Assembly: GCA_021234155.1 (NCBI GenBank)
Contig: JAJEKV010000014.1
Span: 4,791,563 to 4,855,562 of the forward strand
DNA from: Isoetes taiwanensis
Lineage: Eukaryota; Streptophyta; Lycopodiopsida; Isoetales; Isoetaceae
DNA length: 64,000 bases
Direction of reading: 5' to 3'
The stretch's first letter is position 1. Every line of letters starts with the position of its first letter. This document shows, piece by piece, positions 24,742 through 35,971 of this stretch. Both the position numbers and the translations under genes were made by a program. The notes below the pieces were generated by a model. It was not told the DNA's origin. It saw only the letters and a list, made by a program, of their open reading frames with translations, and did no database searches.

Positions 24742-26045
24742 TCTGCTCAAGTGTTGAAGACAAGGTATTATGCAAGGTGTCTTCGCATTATCTCACCATC
24801 TTTGAAGACCAATGCTGCAGCTCCTTCCTCTGGGTCTTCATCGTCATCATCCTCCTGTAAACTTAATGTACGCAGCTCTGCTTATACATCAATAAGCTTC
24901 CTTTCTAGTAACAGATTATGAAGCACACAACAAGAATAGATCATCTCAGGCACAAATGCAATATCTTCAGATAAAACTGACTTCAAACAGCTGAAAACCC
25001 TTTTTAGTATGCCAAATGCTTGTTCCATGAAAAGTCTTGCCCTCACATGTCTTTCATTGAACAAATTCTGAATGCGAGTTAGATCAGCCACATTTCCAAC
25101 ATATGGAGCCATGATCCATGATGAAACTGCATATGCTTTGCCTCTAACAACTTAGGGATTCACCCTGTAATTACCATTTAAGAGCATAGTTGGCCCCCTC
25201 AAGATTTTCCTTGCATTTATTCTTTGTGCCAAACCTGCATTCCTAAGCACATGAGCATCATGTGTAGAACCTGGAAATCCAACAAATATATCAGTGAATT
25301 CCTACTAGTATCACATACTGCTTGAATAGTGATAGAATGAACTTGTCTTCTGTCAAAATAATCAGCACCACCAAATCCAGAAGGCCGAATAATCTGTACA
25401 TGCGTGCAATCAATAGCACCATAGCAATTTGGTTATCCGCTTGCATCTCTAAAGCCCTCTTCAATCTTAACAAGTTCATGGTTCTTTGACCACCTAATTT
25501 TGCATTCCAACTTCTTGTTAATTGCATAGCAAACTTGTTTAAGTATCATTGAGGTCGTGTTCATTCCAATTGCAAACTGCTCTGAAACTTCTAAGAGGTC
25601 AAAACCCTTCACAACAATGCCGCCCCTACACGAATAGATACTGGTAGAGGTTTCCGAAATTTGGTACTCTTCTTCCTGATCATAGGAGCCAACTTATCAT
25701 ATAACCAATCAAATGTTTCCCTGATCATTCTACAATTCTCTTTCCAATGCTAATGATCATACACATCGAGCACAAATCTATCCCACCATACAGTGCTCTT
25801 GGTCTCACCCATCAAGAAAAATATCAAAAGAATGGTATACATAATCATATCATCATGCATTATAGCACCTTGTTGTAACATAGTATGTGTTCTAGATTAT
25901 TTGGGGCTCCTATTGTATAGAATACGCATTTTGTGGCATCATGAAAACCGTATAAATCATGACCATTGTAAACAACATGAGATTGTAAATTTCTATCTCT
26001 CCTATAGTCACCTCGGAGTCATCAAACAGATTCGAAGATGAAGTT
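24742..26045 (-). pseudogene. PIF/Harbinger (HARBI1-like) transposase, broken
   Basis: Read in pieces on the minus strand from about 26,045: WWDRFVLDVYDH, then RETFDWLYDKLAPMIRKKST and FRKPLPVSIRVGAALLWR (about 25,590-25,800), then the DDE-domain end RARLFMEQAFGILKRVF and ESCCVLHNLLLE-like text (24,882-25,112), and an acidic tail with GEIMRRHLA near 24,770. The order and motifs match plant HARBI1-type DDE transposases, which cut and rejoin DNA at element ends. Stops and frameshifts interrupt the frame repeatedly, and the central catalytic part is badly decayed. Its N-terminal part is duplicated (see 25,729-26,690). Likely partner: the SANT/Myb-like ORF1 at 31,413-32,090, same strand. Confidence 0.8.
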
Positions 26046-26690
26046 GCACGAGAATAAAAGTATAATTGTCAAATTGAGATAATCAAATTCAGATTTGGAA
26101 ATGAAGCTGAAAGTATAATCAAGTATAATTGTGATGACACACCTGTACTATCCATGTAATCGAAACCTTTAGAACACAGAGTGCTTCCAATAGATTTCTA
26201 TTCTACAATTCTCTTTCCAATGCTAATGATCATACACATCGAGCACAAATCTATCCCACCATACAGTGCTCTTGGTCTCACCCATCAAGATGTGTGTGGA
26301 CTACCCAAAAATATCAAAAGAATGGTATACATAATCATATCATCATGCATTATAGCACCTTGTTGTAACATAGTATGTGTTCTAGATCATTTGGGGATCC
26401 TATTGTATAGAATACGCATTTTGTGGCATCATGAAAACCGTATAAACCATGACCATTGTAAACAACATGAGATTGTAAATTTCTATCTCTCCTATAGTCA
26501 CCTCGGAGTCATCAAACAGATTCGAAGATGAAGTTGCACGAGAATAAAAGTATAATTGTCAAATTGAGATAATCAAATTCAGATTTGAAAATGAAGCTGA
26601 AAGTATAATCAAGTATAATTGTGATGACACACCTGTACTATCCATGTAATCAAAACCTTTAGAACACAGAGTGCTTCCAATAGATTTCTA
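25729..26690. repeat. Tandem duplication, period 473-490 bp
   Basis: Copy 1 (25,729-26,202) and copy 2 (26,203-26,690) begin with CTACAATTCTCTTTCC and end with GTGCTTCCAATAGATTTCTA. They are almost identical. Copy 2 carries a 17-bp block (ATGTGTGTGGACTACCC, near 26,290) absent from copy 1, which looks like a precise deletion in copy 1. The unit covers the N-terminal coding part of the Harbinger transposase. Confidence 0.9.
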
Positions 26691-27100
26691 TCTGTTTTTG
26701 CAAAAATTTTATAAGCACGAGAGACAATAGAACATCATTTACACTGCAGCATCTATCGTACATGTTGACAAATACAAACTATATGAACAAATACAGCTGC
26801 AAACTTCCGATTCATCACCTGCTGCAACGACAGGGATATCTCCTCTAATGACTGTATCTATGTTACGGGATAATTATGTTACAGGATATGCTGAAGACTA
26901 TGCACCGTCTCCTGCCAAGGATGGGTAGATTGCTGCTGCATTGCACCATTTTTTCCCAAGAATGGGCAGATCCACCCTTTGCACCATCTCCTTCCAAGGA
27001 TGGGCAGATTGCTGCTGCATTGCTTTTTGCTGGAAGAAAAATAGCCTCTAAATCCTTTGGTTGTATTCCTTCATGCTGGTCTAATCTAATATAAGACTAG
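26691..27100. other. Spacer with a short tandem motif
   Basis: The phrase CAAGGATGGGTAGATTGCTG / CAAGGATGGGCAGATTGCTG recurs at about 26,914 and 26,995, with a weaker copy between. No gene is seen. Confidence 0.5.
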
Positions 27101-28553
27101 TAGCTTTTGCACCAGGTCATCCGCCAACTCATCTATGCGGACGATGTTGGCCTGCTGGCCCACACCCCAGAAGCTATGCAGTCTCACCTGGATGCCCTAG
27201 ACACATTTTGTCGCTACTCTGAGACATGCGCTGAATCGGCCAAGACCGTGGTGGTTCTCATATCCTCTTCACGCCACCCCATGCCTCCCCGCACTCACAT
27301 ATCGGGGATGGACTGTGGGCGCCACGCCCACCTACAAGTACCTAGGGGTGGAGTTCCCCTCCTCGCTCTGTGGAGGCGCCTATCCGCTTGCGGTGACAGC
27401 AGGCTGGAAAGCTCTTTATGCCATGCGTAACAACAAATACCGTGCGTAGCTCTATGATTGGGGCCATCGGGTCACATCTGCTAAACTGGGGGGTCGAAAG
27501 CCTCGCCCTTCACAGACGGGTCGAGGTTTGGGGCCGGCCGTCTCTTTGGCGACACGAATGACTTGGAGCAGCGCAGAAGGCATTTTTGGCACGGGCACTT
27601 GGGGTGAAACCTTCAATCCCCTATCGACTCTGGCCGTTGCAGAAATCGGATTCTTGCCGCCGGTGACGGCGGTTCTTGATAGACACATCGCCTATTTTCG
27701 TAAAGTGGTTACTATGGGTGATGCTCGGCCCCGCACCGGCTTACACCGTGGCAATGGGTCCGCAGCCGCTTAGGCCTGTTGGAGGGGTAAGAGAGATCAA
27801 TGGTTCGCCAGATGGAACGCAGCGAGCACCGCATGCATGCAGATGGGCACACCGACGATCGTGGATGTACCGCTGGGAGTACCTAGACGCTTGTTTCCTT
27901 GGCAAGCTCGGGACCCCTAGACTCTAGAGCAGGTCAAAATGGCCCATTACAAGGAGCACATCAACCCGTGTTAGCCCGGGGCCCTACACCTCTACCGCTG
28001 CTCCTGTACCGCCCCTAAAAAGCGCCAGACCATTGCCTCCATTCGCACAGTGCCCACCATCTTCGTGACGAAGACCGGGCGGTGGATTGGGAGCCCCGCC
28101 AGACAGCTCTGCCGGGCTTGCCAAACGGGTGCCATTGAGGATGAGTCTCACACTTTCCGAGTTGCCCAAAGATTCAAATGATCCGGGCCGACACGCCCCT
28201 TAGTACGCGGCGGACTTGTTCTTACATTTGCCGATGAACACACCGCCGGTCGACGCGTCTCCGGGTCGCACATTTAGGAGGTAATTGGACTGCGAGGTCA
28301 CCTTTTGCCCCCGCTTTGGCTGCCCGTGATTAGGCATTACGGGTGCGATTGCATGATATATATTTGGGTGTTTCGATTTTATATGTTACGACGGTTTGTC
28401 GGGGTGATTCTGTCGCCACGTTTTTCCTCGAAAACCCTTCGGGGCGGGGGTTTTTTAATCCGGGCAGTAATCCGCTTGCTGCGTTTTTGTATTGGGTCCC
28501 ATAGACCGATTGGTCTCCGTGGACGATAAAAGTACCTTCCTTCCTTCCTTCCT
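27101..28553 (+). mobile_element. LINE family L-A, copy D (RT C-terminal half to 3' end)
   Basis: The plus strand starts inside reverse transcriptase with an intact motif C, IRQLIYADDVGLLAHTPEAM (27,119-27,178). In another frame follows TYKYLGVEFPS (about 27,330), the RT motif after the catalytic box. A zinc-binding box CRACQTGAIEDESHTF is near 28,110-28,160. The 3' end has TTGGGTCCCATAGACCGATT and GTCTCCGTGGACGATAAAA, then a (TTCC)n tail to 28,553. Several frameshifts are present, but this is the best-kept copy in the window. No clear target-site duplication was found. Confidence 0.85.
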
Positions 28554-28690
28554 TTGTCCACTATATCAGTGAATATGGAGTTCTCAATGCTGCAAAAGAC
28601 GCCTTCATCTATGGTCAGCTTTCTTACTAATCCTGGCTTGCCTGGAGTTCATCGTTCAGACAGTCTTTCATTCCTTTAAAGCCCACTTGT

Positions 28691-28930
28691 TGTTTCTTTT
28701 AAAATAAAATGTGACTGCCTTTTAGCATTGTTAATATATATATTCAAATCAAACAGAATCATCAGATATGATCTTGTAGTCCGTCCTTTGACAAGTTATT
28801 CTCAACTGGAAATTCGCATTCTGATGTGCTTTTACGCTTGGCTTTCGCTTTCACAGGCTACGTAAACCTGCACAATTTGGCACATTTAAGATGTAGAGAT
28901 GGTAACAAGTTTGGAGGACATTAACAAGTC
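28691..28930 (+). repeat. Direct repeat D1, copy 1 (flanks the PMT exon)
   Basis: Matches 29,851-30,087 with about 90% identity by eye, from TGTTTCTTTTAAAATAAAAT to GGAGGACATTAACAAGTC. The two copies lie on either side of the methyltransferase exon at 28,990-29,197. The first 20 bases occur a third time near 29,792. Confidence 0.85.
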
Positions 28931-28989
28931 TTTTCTCATTTAAATGACAGGTATACATTTTGTTCTGTTTCTGCTATACATGTTTGCAG

Positions 28990-29197
28990 ATGTAGTGCGA
29001 CCAAGATACTTCTAGAAATGGATAGAATTCTGAGGCCAGAAGGTTGGGTAATATTCAAGGACACTGCACTTACTGTAAAGATTATTGAACCAATTGTTCA
29101 ATCCTTGCATTGGAAAGTGCACTCGTCCTACATGCAAGAGCAAGAAGGGTTGTTTGTTGTCCAAAAGACATTTTGGAGACTTGATGCAACACTATAA
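28990..29197 (+). CDS. PMT-family (DUF248) methyltransferase, terminal exon
   Basis: An AG acceptor (28,988-28,989) is followed by one base and then 68 codons to a TAA at 29,195-29,197. The text includes ILLEMDRILRPEGWVIFKD and SLHWKVH, and ends QKTFWRLDATL. This is the C-terminal signature of plant putative S-adenosylmethionine-dependent methyltransferases of the PMT/QUA family, which are Golgi type II membrane proteins linked to cell-wall pectin. The LHW-x-VH...EG-x(4)-QK-x-FWR ending is closest to the PMT24-27 type, while EMDRILRPEGWVI resembles other clades, so the subgroup is open. I see no upstream catalytic exons; a LINE ends about 440 bp before it. It may be a stranded gene end or a pseudogene fragment, although its own frame is clean. 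Confidence 0.8.
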
Positions 29198-31412
29198 GTG
29201 TGAACGGTTATTTATTTATATGCTATAAGTACTGCCCTATTAATGAGCAATAGTCAAATATAGATTACCAAGTTTAAAATACCTTCATAATTGAAACAAA
29301 ACAACGTTCCTTTAAAGAGTTCTCTACCAATTTCCAGATTGACATGTTGCAGTTCAACTTTTCTTAGTATTTTTAGCGGACTGCCTACTATTGTATGGTC
29401 CATAGCTTCTATGGCAGTAGTGGTTTTGTTTCTTGCTTGCGAAATAGACGGGTAGATGATATCTTTTGGAGCTAGGATTGATCTAGATTATAGTGTGGAA
29501 AAATAGCCAAGTCCAACAAATGCAAGTCGTTCCGCTGCAATTCACAACTTTGGGGCGTTTGTTAGTTTCAATGAAGAATCTTGAGAAATTGGACCAGATC
29601 ATAGAACTCCATAGAATTTCCTCTCGGCTAGAATCTGGGCATTTGCTTACAAGAGAGCAAAAACAGTGGTTCTTGAATTTGATATGGTACAATAATACCT
29701 TTAAATGCTCGTTGCATCTTCTGCTTATTCCATCTAAGTGAAAATTACCTGTTTAATAATGCTGGATACCTCTCAAGCAATGAAAGACTGCTGTTTCTTT
29801 TAAAATAAAATAGTTAGATCACAAAGCATGCCTTGTTTCTTAAGACATGCTGTTTCTTTTAAAATAAAATGTGATTGCCTTTTAGCATTGTCATTTTTAG
29901 TATATATATTCAAATCATCAGATATGATCTTGGAGTCCGTCCTTTGACGAGTTATTTTCAACTGGAAATTCGCGTTCTGATGTGCTTTTACACTTGGCTT
30001 TTGCTTTCACATGCTATGGAAACCTGCACCAATTTGGCACATTTAAGATGCAGAGATGGTAACAAGTGTGGAGGACATTAACAAGTCTAGCTATATTCCA
30101 CAATTTTAAGATTTCAGGACCCACAATATAGACAATTTTCAATGCTACCGAGCCCGAACAGTTCGACCATCTCCTCAAATAACCATACTCCAACTCAAAT
30201 TTCCAATGTGTTCCTACTAGTCTAGATGGGACGTCATGTTGTTCGTGATTGTGATTAGAAGTGTAATGGAGAGGAGAGGGAAAGAGAACATCTATGAAAT
30301 AGTGCTGGAGGAGTTAAATCGTGAACGAACTTCTTTATTGTACATAAAATGCATCAATAGTCAATAAAGTGAGACATAGACAAAAATGCAAACATGGAAA
30401 TAGTAAACATGAATTCAACATGTCAGGTGACCCACTGCTGCAGGTAATAAATGGGGCTTGTGATGGACCCTTCCAGCCATTCTATTATTTCTTTCTCTAG
30501 CTAAGTACTTGGTTATCAGTGAGGCATGCGCAGATAAATCTTCTTAGAGCAAAGGGATATGGTATTTTCAGGAGGAATTTTCAGGAGGGACATGCCAAGA
30601 ATCCCCATTCCCTTGCAATTGAATATAGCATTCCAGTTAGTGTCAAATTATGCGAGCTTGGAACCTTCCAACAAGATTAAAACATACTTCCATGGATCGC
30701 CTTTGAGGCTTCAATATGGTTCGCAAAGGCATCGCAGTGGGCTGCATCTTTGAAATTTCGTTCAGGAAACCTGCCTCCTTTCCATTATAACATGGCTGCA
30801 GCCAATATATCCAACATGATATGGAATATTCATAAACGTCAAGGACATGTCCAACTCCAAGTGAGCTTCCCACCAAGATGCAGATCATCTTCTTTACCCA
30901 TATATTTGAATATTCACCTCTCATCAGCTTGAGATTGTGCGACTAGACTTAAGGTCGAGCGCTCAAAGACGATCTACAGATTATGTCATTTAAATGTAAT
31001 TAAGTCTGAGCAACTCATTCTTATTCTTATATGCCAATATATTATGAAGCCTTTCTGTTTGGTAGCATGGCAATACAAAAAATATGCGGATCCCTATGCT
31101 GATAAACCATATCAGTGTAGCAGGAGAAGATCTACAGTAAAATTTAAGGAAAATTTTTAGATATGATATAGAAGCTAACGGAGGAAAAATTGATCTGGAC
31201 ACTAGAAAGACAATGCCTCTACTTCATTCAACAGTTTACAAGACATCCAATGCACATCTAACACATGAGACAAGAGAAATAAGGCTTCATGGTATAAAAC
31301 GTCAATTCCTTAACAAAAATGTGGTTTCATTACAAAAATGTGGTCTGCAGAAATAAACCACTCTTAACACAAGAGTTATAACACAATATACAAACAACAT
31401 TTCAAGATCGAT
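29198..31412. other. No gene recognised; second copy of repeat D1
   Basis: Contains the D1 repeat at 29,851-30,087. A frame at 29,493-29,741 reads VVPLQFTTLGRLLVSMKNLE and is open for 82 codons, but I recognise no family. The remainder is AT-rich. Confidence 0.4.
29851..30087 (+). repeat. Direct repeat D1, copy 2
   Basis: Second copy of 28,691-28,930, about 1.16 kb downstream, with small indels (a 13-bp difference near 29,895). It is not followed by a second methyltransferase exon. Confidence 0.85.
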
Positions 31413-32090
31413 CTACAGCCTATCACTGATTTTCTCCCATGATTTAGCAATCGAGGCAAGTGCACCAATTAAAGCTTGTCTATTTCTCTCTGCTGCCCTT
31501 GCCTCTTCTCTTTCTGCATCACACTTCTCCTTCTCAATGGCACACATCTTGGAATCTATTTCCTGCCACTTGTCTCCAAGGTTCTCAAGAACTTTAACAA
31601 GCCTCTCATTTGTTGTAACTCTTTTCTTCTTTTTACCACTTGAACCTGGCTCTCTATCACCAGGTGTAGGTGAAGCAATGTTAGAGCCAGCAGTAGCTTC
31701 CATATCTCTACTACTATCACGAGTATGGGGTGGGATAATGGCTGGTCCCTTACCATAAAATTCATCAATGAAATGCCAAACTTGCTGATCAAACTCGACA
31801 GGCTGCACCTTTTCTCTCTTTCGATCAGCCCTACTCAATGTGAAGTACGGTGCACCTGTTTGATGATCATGATCATGTATGCTCTTGTAATCAGAAATCA
31901 AATTTTCCCACTTGTTTTGGCACTGATCAAGATTTTTTTCATACCCATGAGCATGCAAGTATTCAGATATCTTGCGCCACTTGCTTTTTGCAGTCTCCAT
32001 TACATCCCGCGATCCAACATTAGCATCACAAAGTTCTGTTTCTTGCTTCTTTGGCCTCCACCAAAGTTAAAACCTCTTGCAATGTCCAAT
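31413..32090 (-). pseudogene. PIF/Harbinger ORF1-like SANT/Myb DNA-binding protein
   Basis: The minus-strand frame from ATG 32,000 to the stop at 31,413 encodes 195 residues. It contains AKSKWRKISEYLHAHGYEKN and QCQNKWENLISDYKSI, the second and third helices of a trihelix/SANT-like domain, then a Ser/Gly-rich linker with GKKKKR and a charged helical tail (EKEKCDAEREEARAAERN). The first helix, WTLQEVLTLVEAK, lies upstream (about 32,035-32,085) in another frame, so at least one frameshift breaks the domain. Such proteins are the second ORF of plant PIF/Harbinger elements, helping transposase bind DNA and enter the nucleus; host trihelix factors look similar. The broken transposase on the same strand at 24.7-26.0 kb makes the transposon reading more likely. 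Confidence 0.75.
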
Positions 32091-32465
32091 TTGGAGATCG
32101 CATGTGCTTCTTGCTGCTGTGGCAACAATCTCACTGTTAATTGTACCATTTGTTGGGGCACATGTACCTGTACCTGTACTATTTATGGCATCTGACATAT
32201 ATATTGCTGCATGGCATAAACATCTAGTAAAATGGAAGATTACCATAACGTATCTGGAATATGAAGATAAATGAAAATACTGCAATGTGAGCAATGTGAA
32301 TGAAACATAGATTCTAAAATAAATGGTGGACAAAAAGGAAGTAGATAAAACCCTACTGAAAACAATCCAGAAAAAAATATTTGATAAATGGTAGACAACA
32401 GAAGATATGCAATGATAATTCAAAACCTACTAAAAATAATTCAAAAAACAATCTTTGATATGCAT

Positions 32466-33099
32466 AAAAACGATTGCTCACTTCCTCCACCGAAGGTTAG
32501 GGTGCTTTTGTGGCAGGTGGTGCACCGCTGTATCAGGGTGAATGCCCTTGTGAGTCAGTTTAGGCCGGGTGTGAGCCCTCTCTGCCCTTGTTGTGGCCTT
32601 CATCGTGAGACTGTGGAGCATTGTCTGATTTTATGCCCTCACTTGCAGGCTGCCTGGGATTGGGTCAGGGCTCTGTTTCAGGTGAGATTGACTAGCCAGC
32701 AGTTGCTGCTTCATGTGTATCCTGGTGCTTGGCCGCTCTTGCGACAGCAAGCCTTGCATCTGTGTGTGGCTTGCGTGGTGTGGCTGATTTGGAAGCGGCG
32801 GCGGTTGGATCTTTCAGGGGATTCACCCGCAACCTCTCTCTCGACCTCGACTCGCCATACAAGCTATTTCAAAGCTTTCCGGTATTCCTGGGATTAGTAG
32901 AGCGGAAGTTTGCCATTTGGCGGGACTTCTTGGGTGTTGTAGATGGTGATGGTCGGTTTGTACAGCAGTAGAGTTGCAGTTTTTCTGTGAGTTTGTTGTG
33001 GAGTGTCGAGGTATCGCTGTCTCTTTGGGGCAGTTCTCCTTCCTCCTCACTTGCTTTGTAACATTACCATTCTTTTAATATATTGATGACACAGTTCTT

Positions 33100-33132
<33 letters not shown>

Positions 33133-33142
33133 GATTGCTTAC
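32466..33142 (+). mobile_element. LINE family L-B, copy 1, poly(A)-tailed with target-site duplication
   Basis: The insert runs 32,482-33,131 and is 5'-truncated. It encodes the C-terminal zinc-binding domain typical of plant LINE reverse transcriptases (zf-RVT): KVRVLLWQVVHRCI, then CPCCGLHRETVEHCLILC, then WVRALFQ. A later frame has ERKFAIWRDFLGVVDGDG and ends at a TAG near 32,970. About 130 bp of 3' UTR and a poly(A) of about 30 follow. The flanks AAAAACGATTGCTCAC (32,466-32,481) and AAAAACGATTGCTTAC (33,127-33,142) form a 16-bp target-site duplication with one mismatch. Confidence 0.9.
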
Positions 33143-35609
33143 CTTTAAAAAGCTATTTGTACTTTGAAAGATCGGATGCAAGCTTCAAAAGCTCCAAACC
33201 AGAACCACCTACTGTCGGCTGGGATCTGGAAGACGCAATTTGCCGCCTTCGATCATCCGTAACGGCACTTAAGGGGTGCCTTGAGGCTGGGATTAACTTT
33301 GAGCAGGAATTTTTGCATCCGTTAACAGCTGTTAAACCTTAACCTAACAAAATGTTAGTAAAATGTTAGTATGAAGGACAGCTAAATGACACCGTTAACT
33401 TAACTGAACCGGTATATCTTAACCCCCTCCTAACTTAACGGCATGTCTTAATGGCAGCTGTGTGAACCCCAGATAGCTAATGTTTTCTAACCTAATGGAG
33501 TTTAACCCCTCAGTGTGAAGTGGCCCTAAGACTACTTTGACCAACATAACCAATGAGCTAACATGATTATTTTTTATTTTAAATCTATATTTGTTTTTTA
33601 TAACAACCTACTCAATTGTTTTTGAAATATACTCTATGGTTTCAGGAATTGTCATTTTTACATCCATATCAAATCCCCCTGGAACCCCCTGTTATTGTGC
33701 TATATATTCATGACACATCATCTTGCTTTGGCAACCCTTCAGGATAATATGATAAAAAATAGAACATGTCTTATCCATTTTTCCTACTTTTGAAAAGGCA
33801 TCAATAAGAGTACCTTATGTAGCAGTACCTGGCATGCCTCATTTAATTATTCGGCCTTACGAAGTCCATACAAATGTGTTGTATGTGAACATATCTATTG
33901 GATGCAGACTGATTGGCAATTGGATTATTTGTTGAAATTGTGAAGAAGTCGGTGAAAGTTTTGATCATCAGTTATGCACTACAATGTTTCACTTGTCATG
34001 CACTCTCAAATCTTGATCTTGAGAGAATTAACAAATGGAATAGAAATACATGCTTCCAAAAGTCACACAAGTCCATCTGTATTCAAGAATAAGATAACTC
34101 GGAAATGAAGTTCTAAATAACCTCTTGTCTCATGATACTCTAAGCCATTACGCATCATTAGGAACAATCAAAGTTTTTGCGCAAACTTTCTCTTAAACTT
34201 TATTTTCTTTTCTCTTATACAATAGTCAAATTCTATTCTAGTACCTGAGTTATACATGACATTGTTCTTTTACTACTTGTATAGAGGTTACAAATGTCCT
34301 GTATAGAGTAACGGTTATGGAACCAGATCCAATTTTTTTATCCACAAAGTTTTGGTATACTTTGAATGTAGAAGTAGCATTTCATTCACGCTATCTAGAG
34401 CATCTCTATTGTAGCTCCCAACTGTTTATATCAACATGCTATTTATAGTAAAGTATGACATAGCATAGGTACTATAGTCCAACCTAGATTGTAATCAGCT
34501 AATTTTTGTTAGATGCACAATTATTAGAGTGCTACTAACAAGCAGATCAATGTTTCTATTTGATGTAATCTTTTTTCTGGGCTGGAGTAATGGTGGCACC
34601 AAGAGCTCCCACTATCATTCTAGCCCAAGTCGTTGCTAATTTTGTGTTAATGGGGTGCAACGGGGATTGGTGGTCCAACCAATTCTAATTTTGATAGAGG
34701 GTTCAATTTCCTTTGCCCTTGCTTGCAAATTAAGCATTTGTGCATGCCATAAACGTCTACATTTGTTCACAAAAGGTTGAAGGTCTGTGCCACTAATATG
34801 CACAAGGTGAGCCATTTAATTTGTATCTTTAGCACTTGAGGTTTTAATTGATGCCAAAACATGCTTGCAGGTATACCATGAGGCTCTCTAGGTGTGCCAG
34901 TAAGGAGCTAAAGCAGTGCCAAGATCCATTGAGCTATAATGGAACCCCCTGTGCCATTAGGGTCACCGAGCTGCCTACTTTGAGGTGCATAAATGAGTCT
35001 TCTGCCAAGTTTGTCTCTCTCTTCTCTTTCTTTTCCCCCTATTTTTTGTGAAGGTTGTTGTATGACACTTCAGCTTCTTGTTGGTGTAATCTCAGAGAAT
35101 TTGGAGCTAAGGAAGGATGCACAATTGCTAATTTGCTCATATGTGAGCCGAAGTAGGGCACCCTCCCCTAACCCGACTATGCAATCCCACAACCCAGTGC
35201 TTATCCAAACCTGCATTACCGCTAAATTTTGTGGCTCGCCTTTATGAAGCTAGAGTCATGCTAGAAATTAATTCCATACTACATAACTGAATGGTTCAAT
35301 TTGCTTAGTTAATGCAAAATGCATGGCAATTTGGAATAGAAAAGCAAATTGAAAGCAAAGAGGTTATTTGGTTCTAGAGATATATAAAAAAAAGGTTTGG
35401 CTACGACAAAATCTCAGAATTGGAAGTTGTGCAGAGTTTCCTGCATGTACATCTGATTTCTATTTTGCAATTGAGGTCTCCGGGGCAGTTAAAGATCCTG
35501 AAGGTACTACATTTATCTACCTCTTTTTTTGCAGAGCCTATTTCTTAGAATGTTTGTTGGATTGTTTTGATCTCAGGTTATGATGGGCAATGAAATGGGC
35601 TCAGACACT
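33143..35609. other. No gene recognised
   Basis: AT-rich sequence. A frame at 33,157-33,342 with VGWDLEDAICRLRSSVTALK and one at 34,848-35,051 are open but unrecognised. No repeats beyond short words. Confidence 0.4.
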
Positions 35610-35971
35610 AGGATGCTATGCACAAGTGAAAGTAGAAGATGTGCTTTCAAATACTGCGTCATTTGCTTGTAGCTTGAAAGCATGTGCTAAACCATAGATA
35701 AAGATCTAGAATTACATAAAAAATTACAAAAAACGATTTTCAAAATGATCCGCTTCCTGCCATTTACTTCGTTGACATGTATGTCAAGTGTGGCTCTATT
35801 TTGAAGGTACAAGAAGCCTTTGATAAGATGCTAGTGAAAGATGTTGTATCATGGAATACGTTAATAACTGGGTATCAGGAAAATGGGCTGGGTGAGAATG
35901 CTTTAACTTGTTATGAAAGAAACTCTAATGTCTTCACATGCCTTGTGATGTATTCCATGTGTTCCATGTAG
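35610..35971 (+). pseudogene. PPR protein fragment, frameshifted
   Basis: A plus-strand reading from about 35,732 gives PLPAIYFVDMYVKCGSI, then DVVSWNTLITGYQENGLGEN, the alternating motifs of a PLS-class pentatricopeptide repeat protein (organelle RNA-binding). About 60-90 bp upstream, in another frame, SFACSLKACAK and KDLELHKK match the preceding repeat. Only about two to three repeats remain of a family that normally has ten or more, and at least one frameshift separates them. I call it a gene fragment. Confidence 0.8.
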
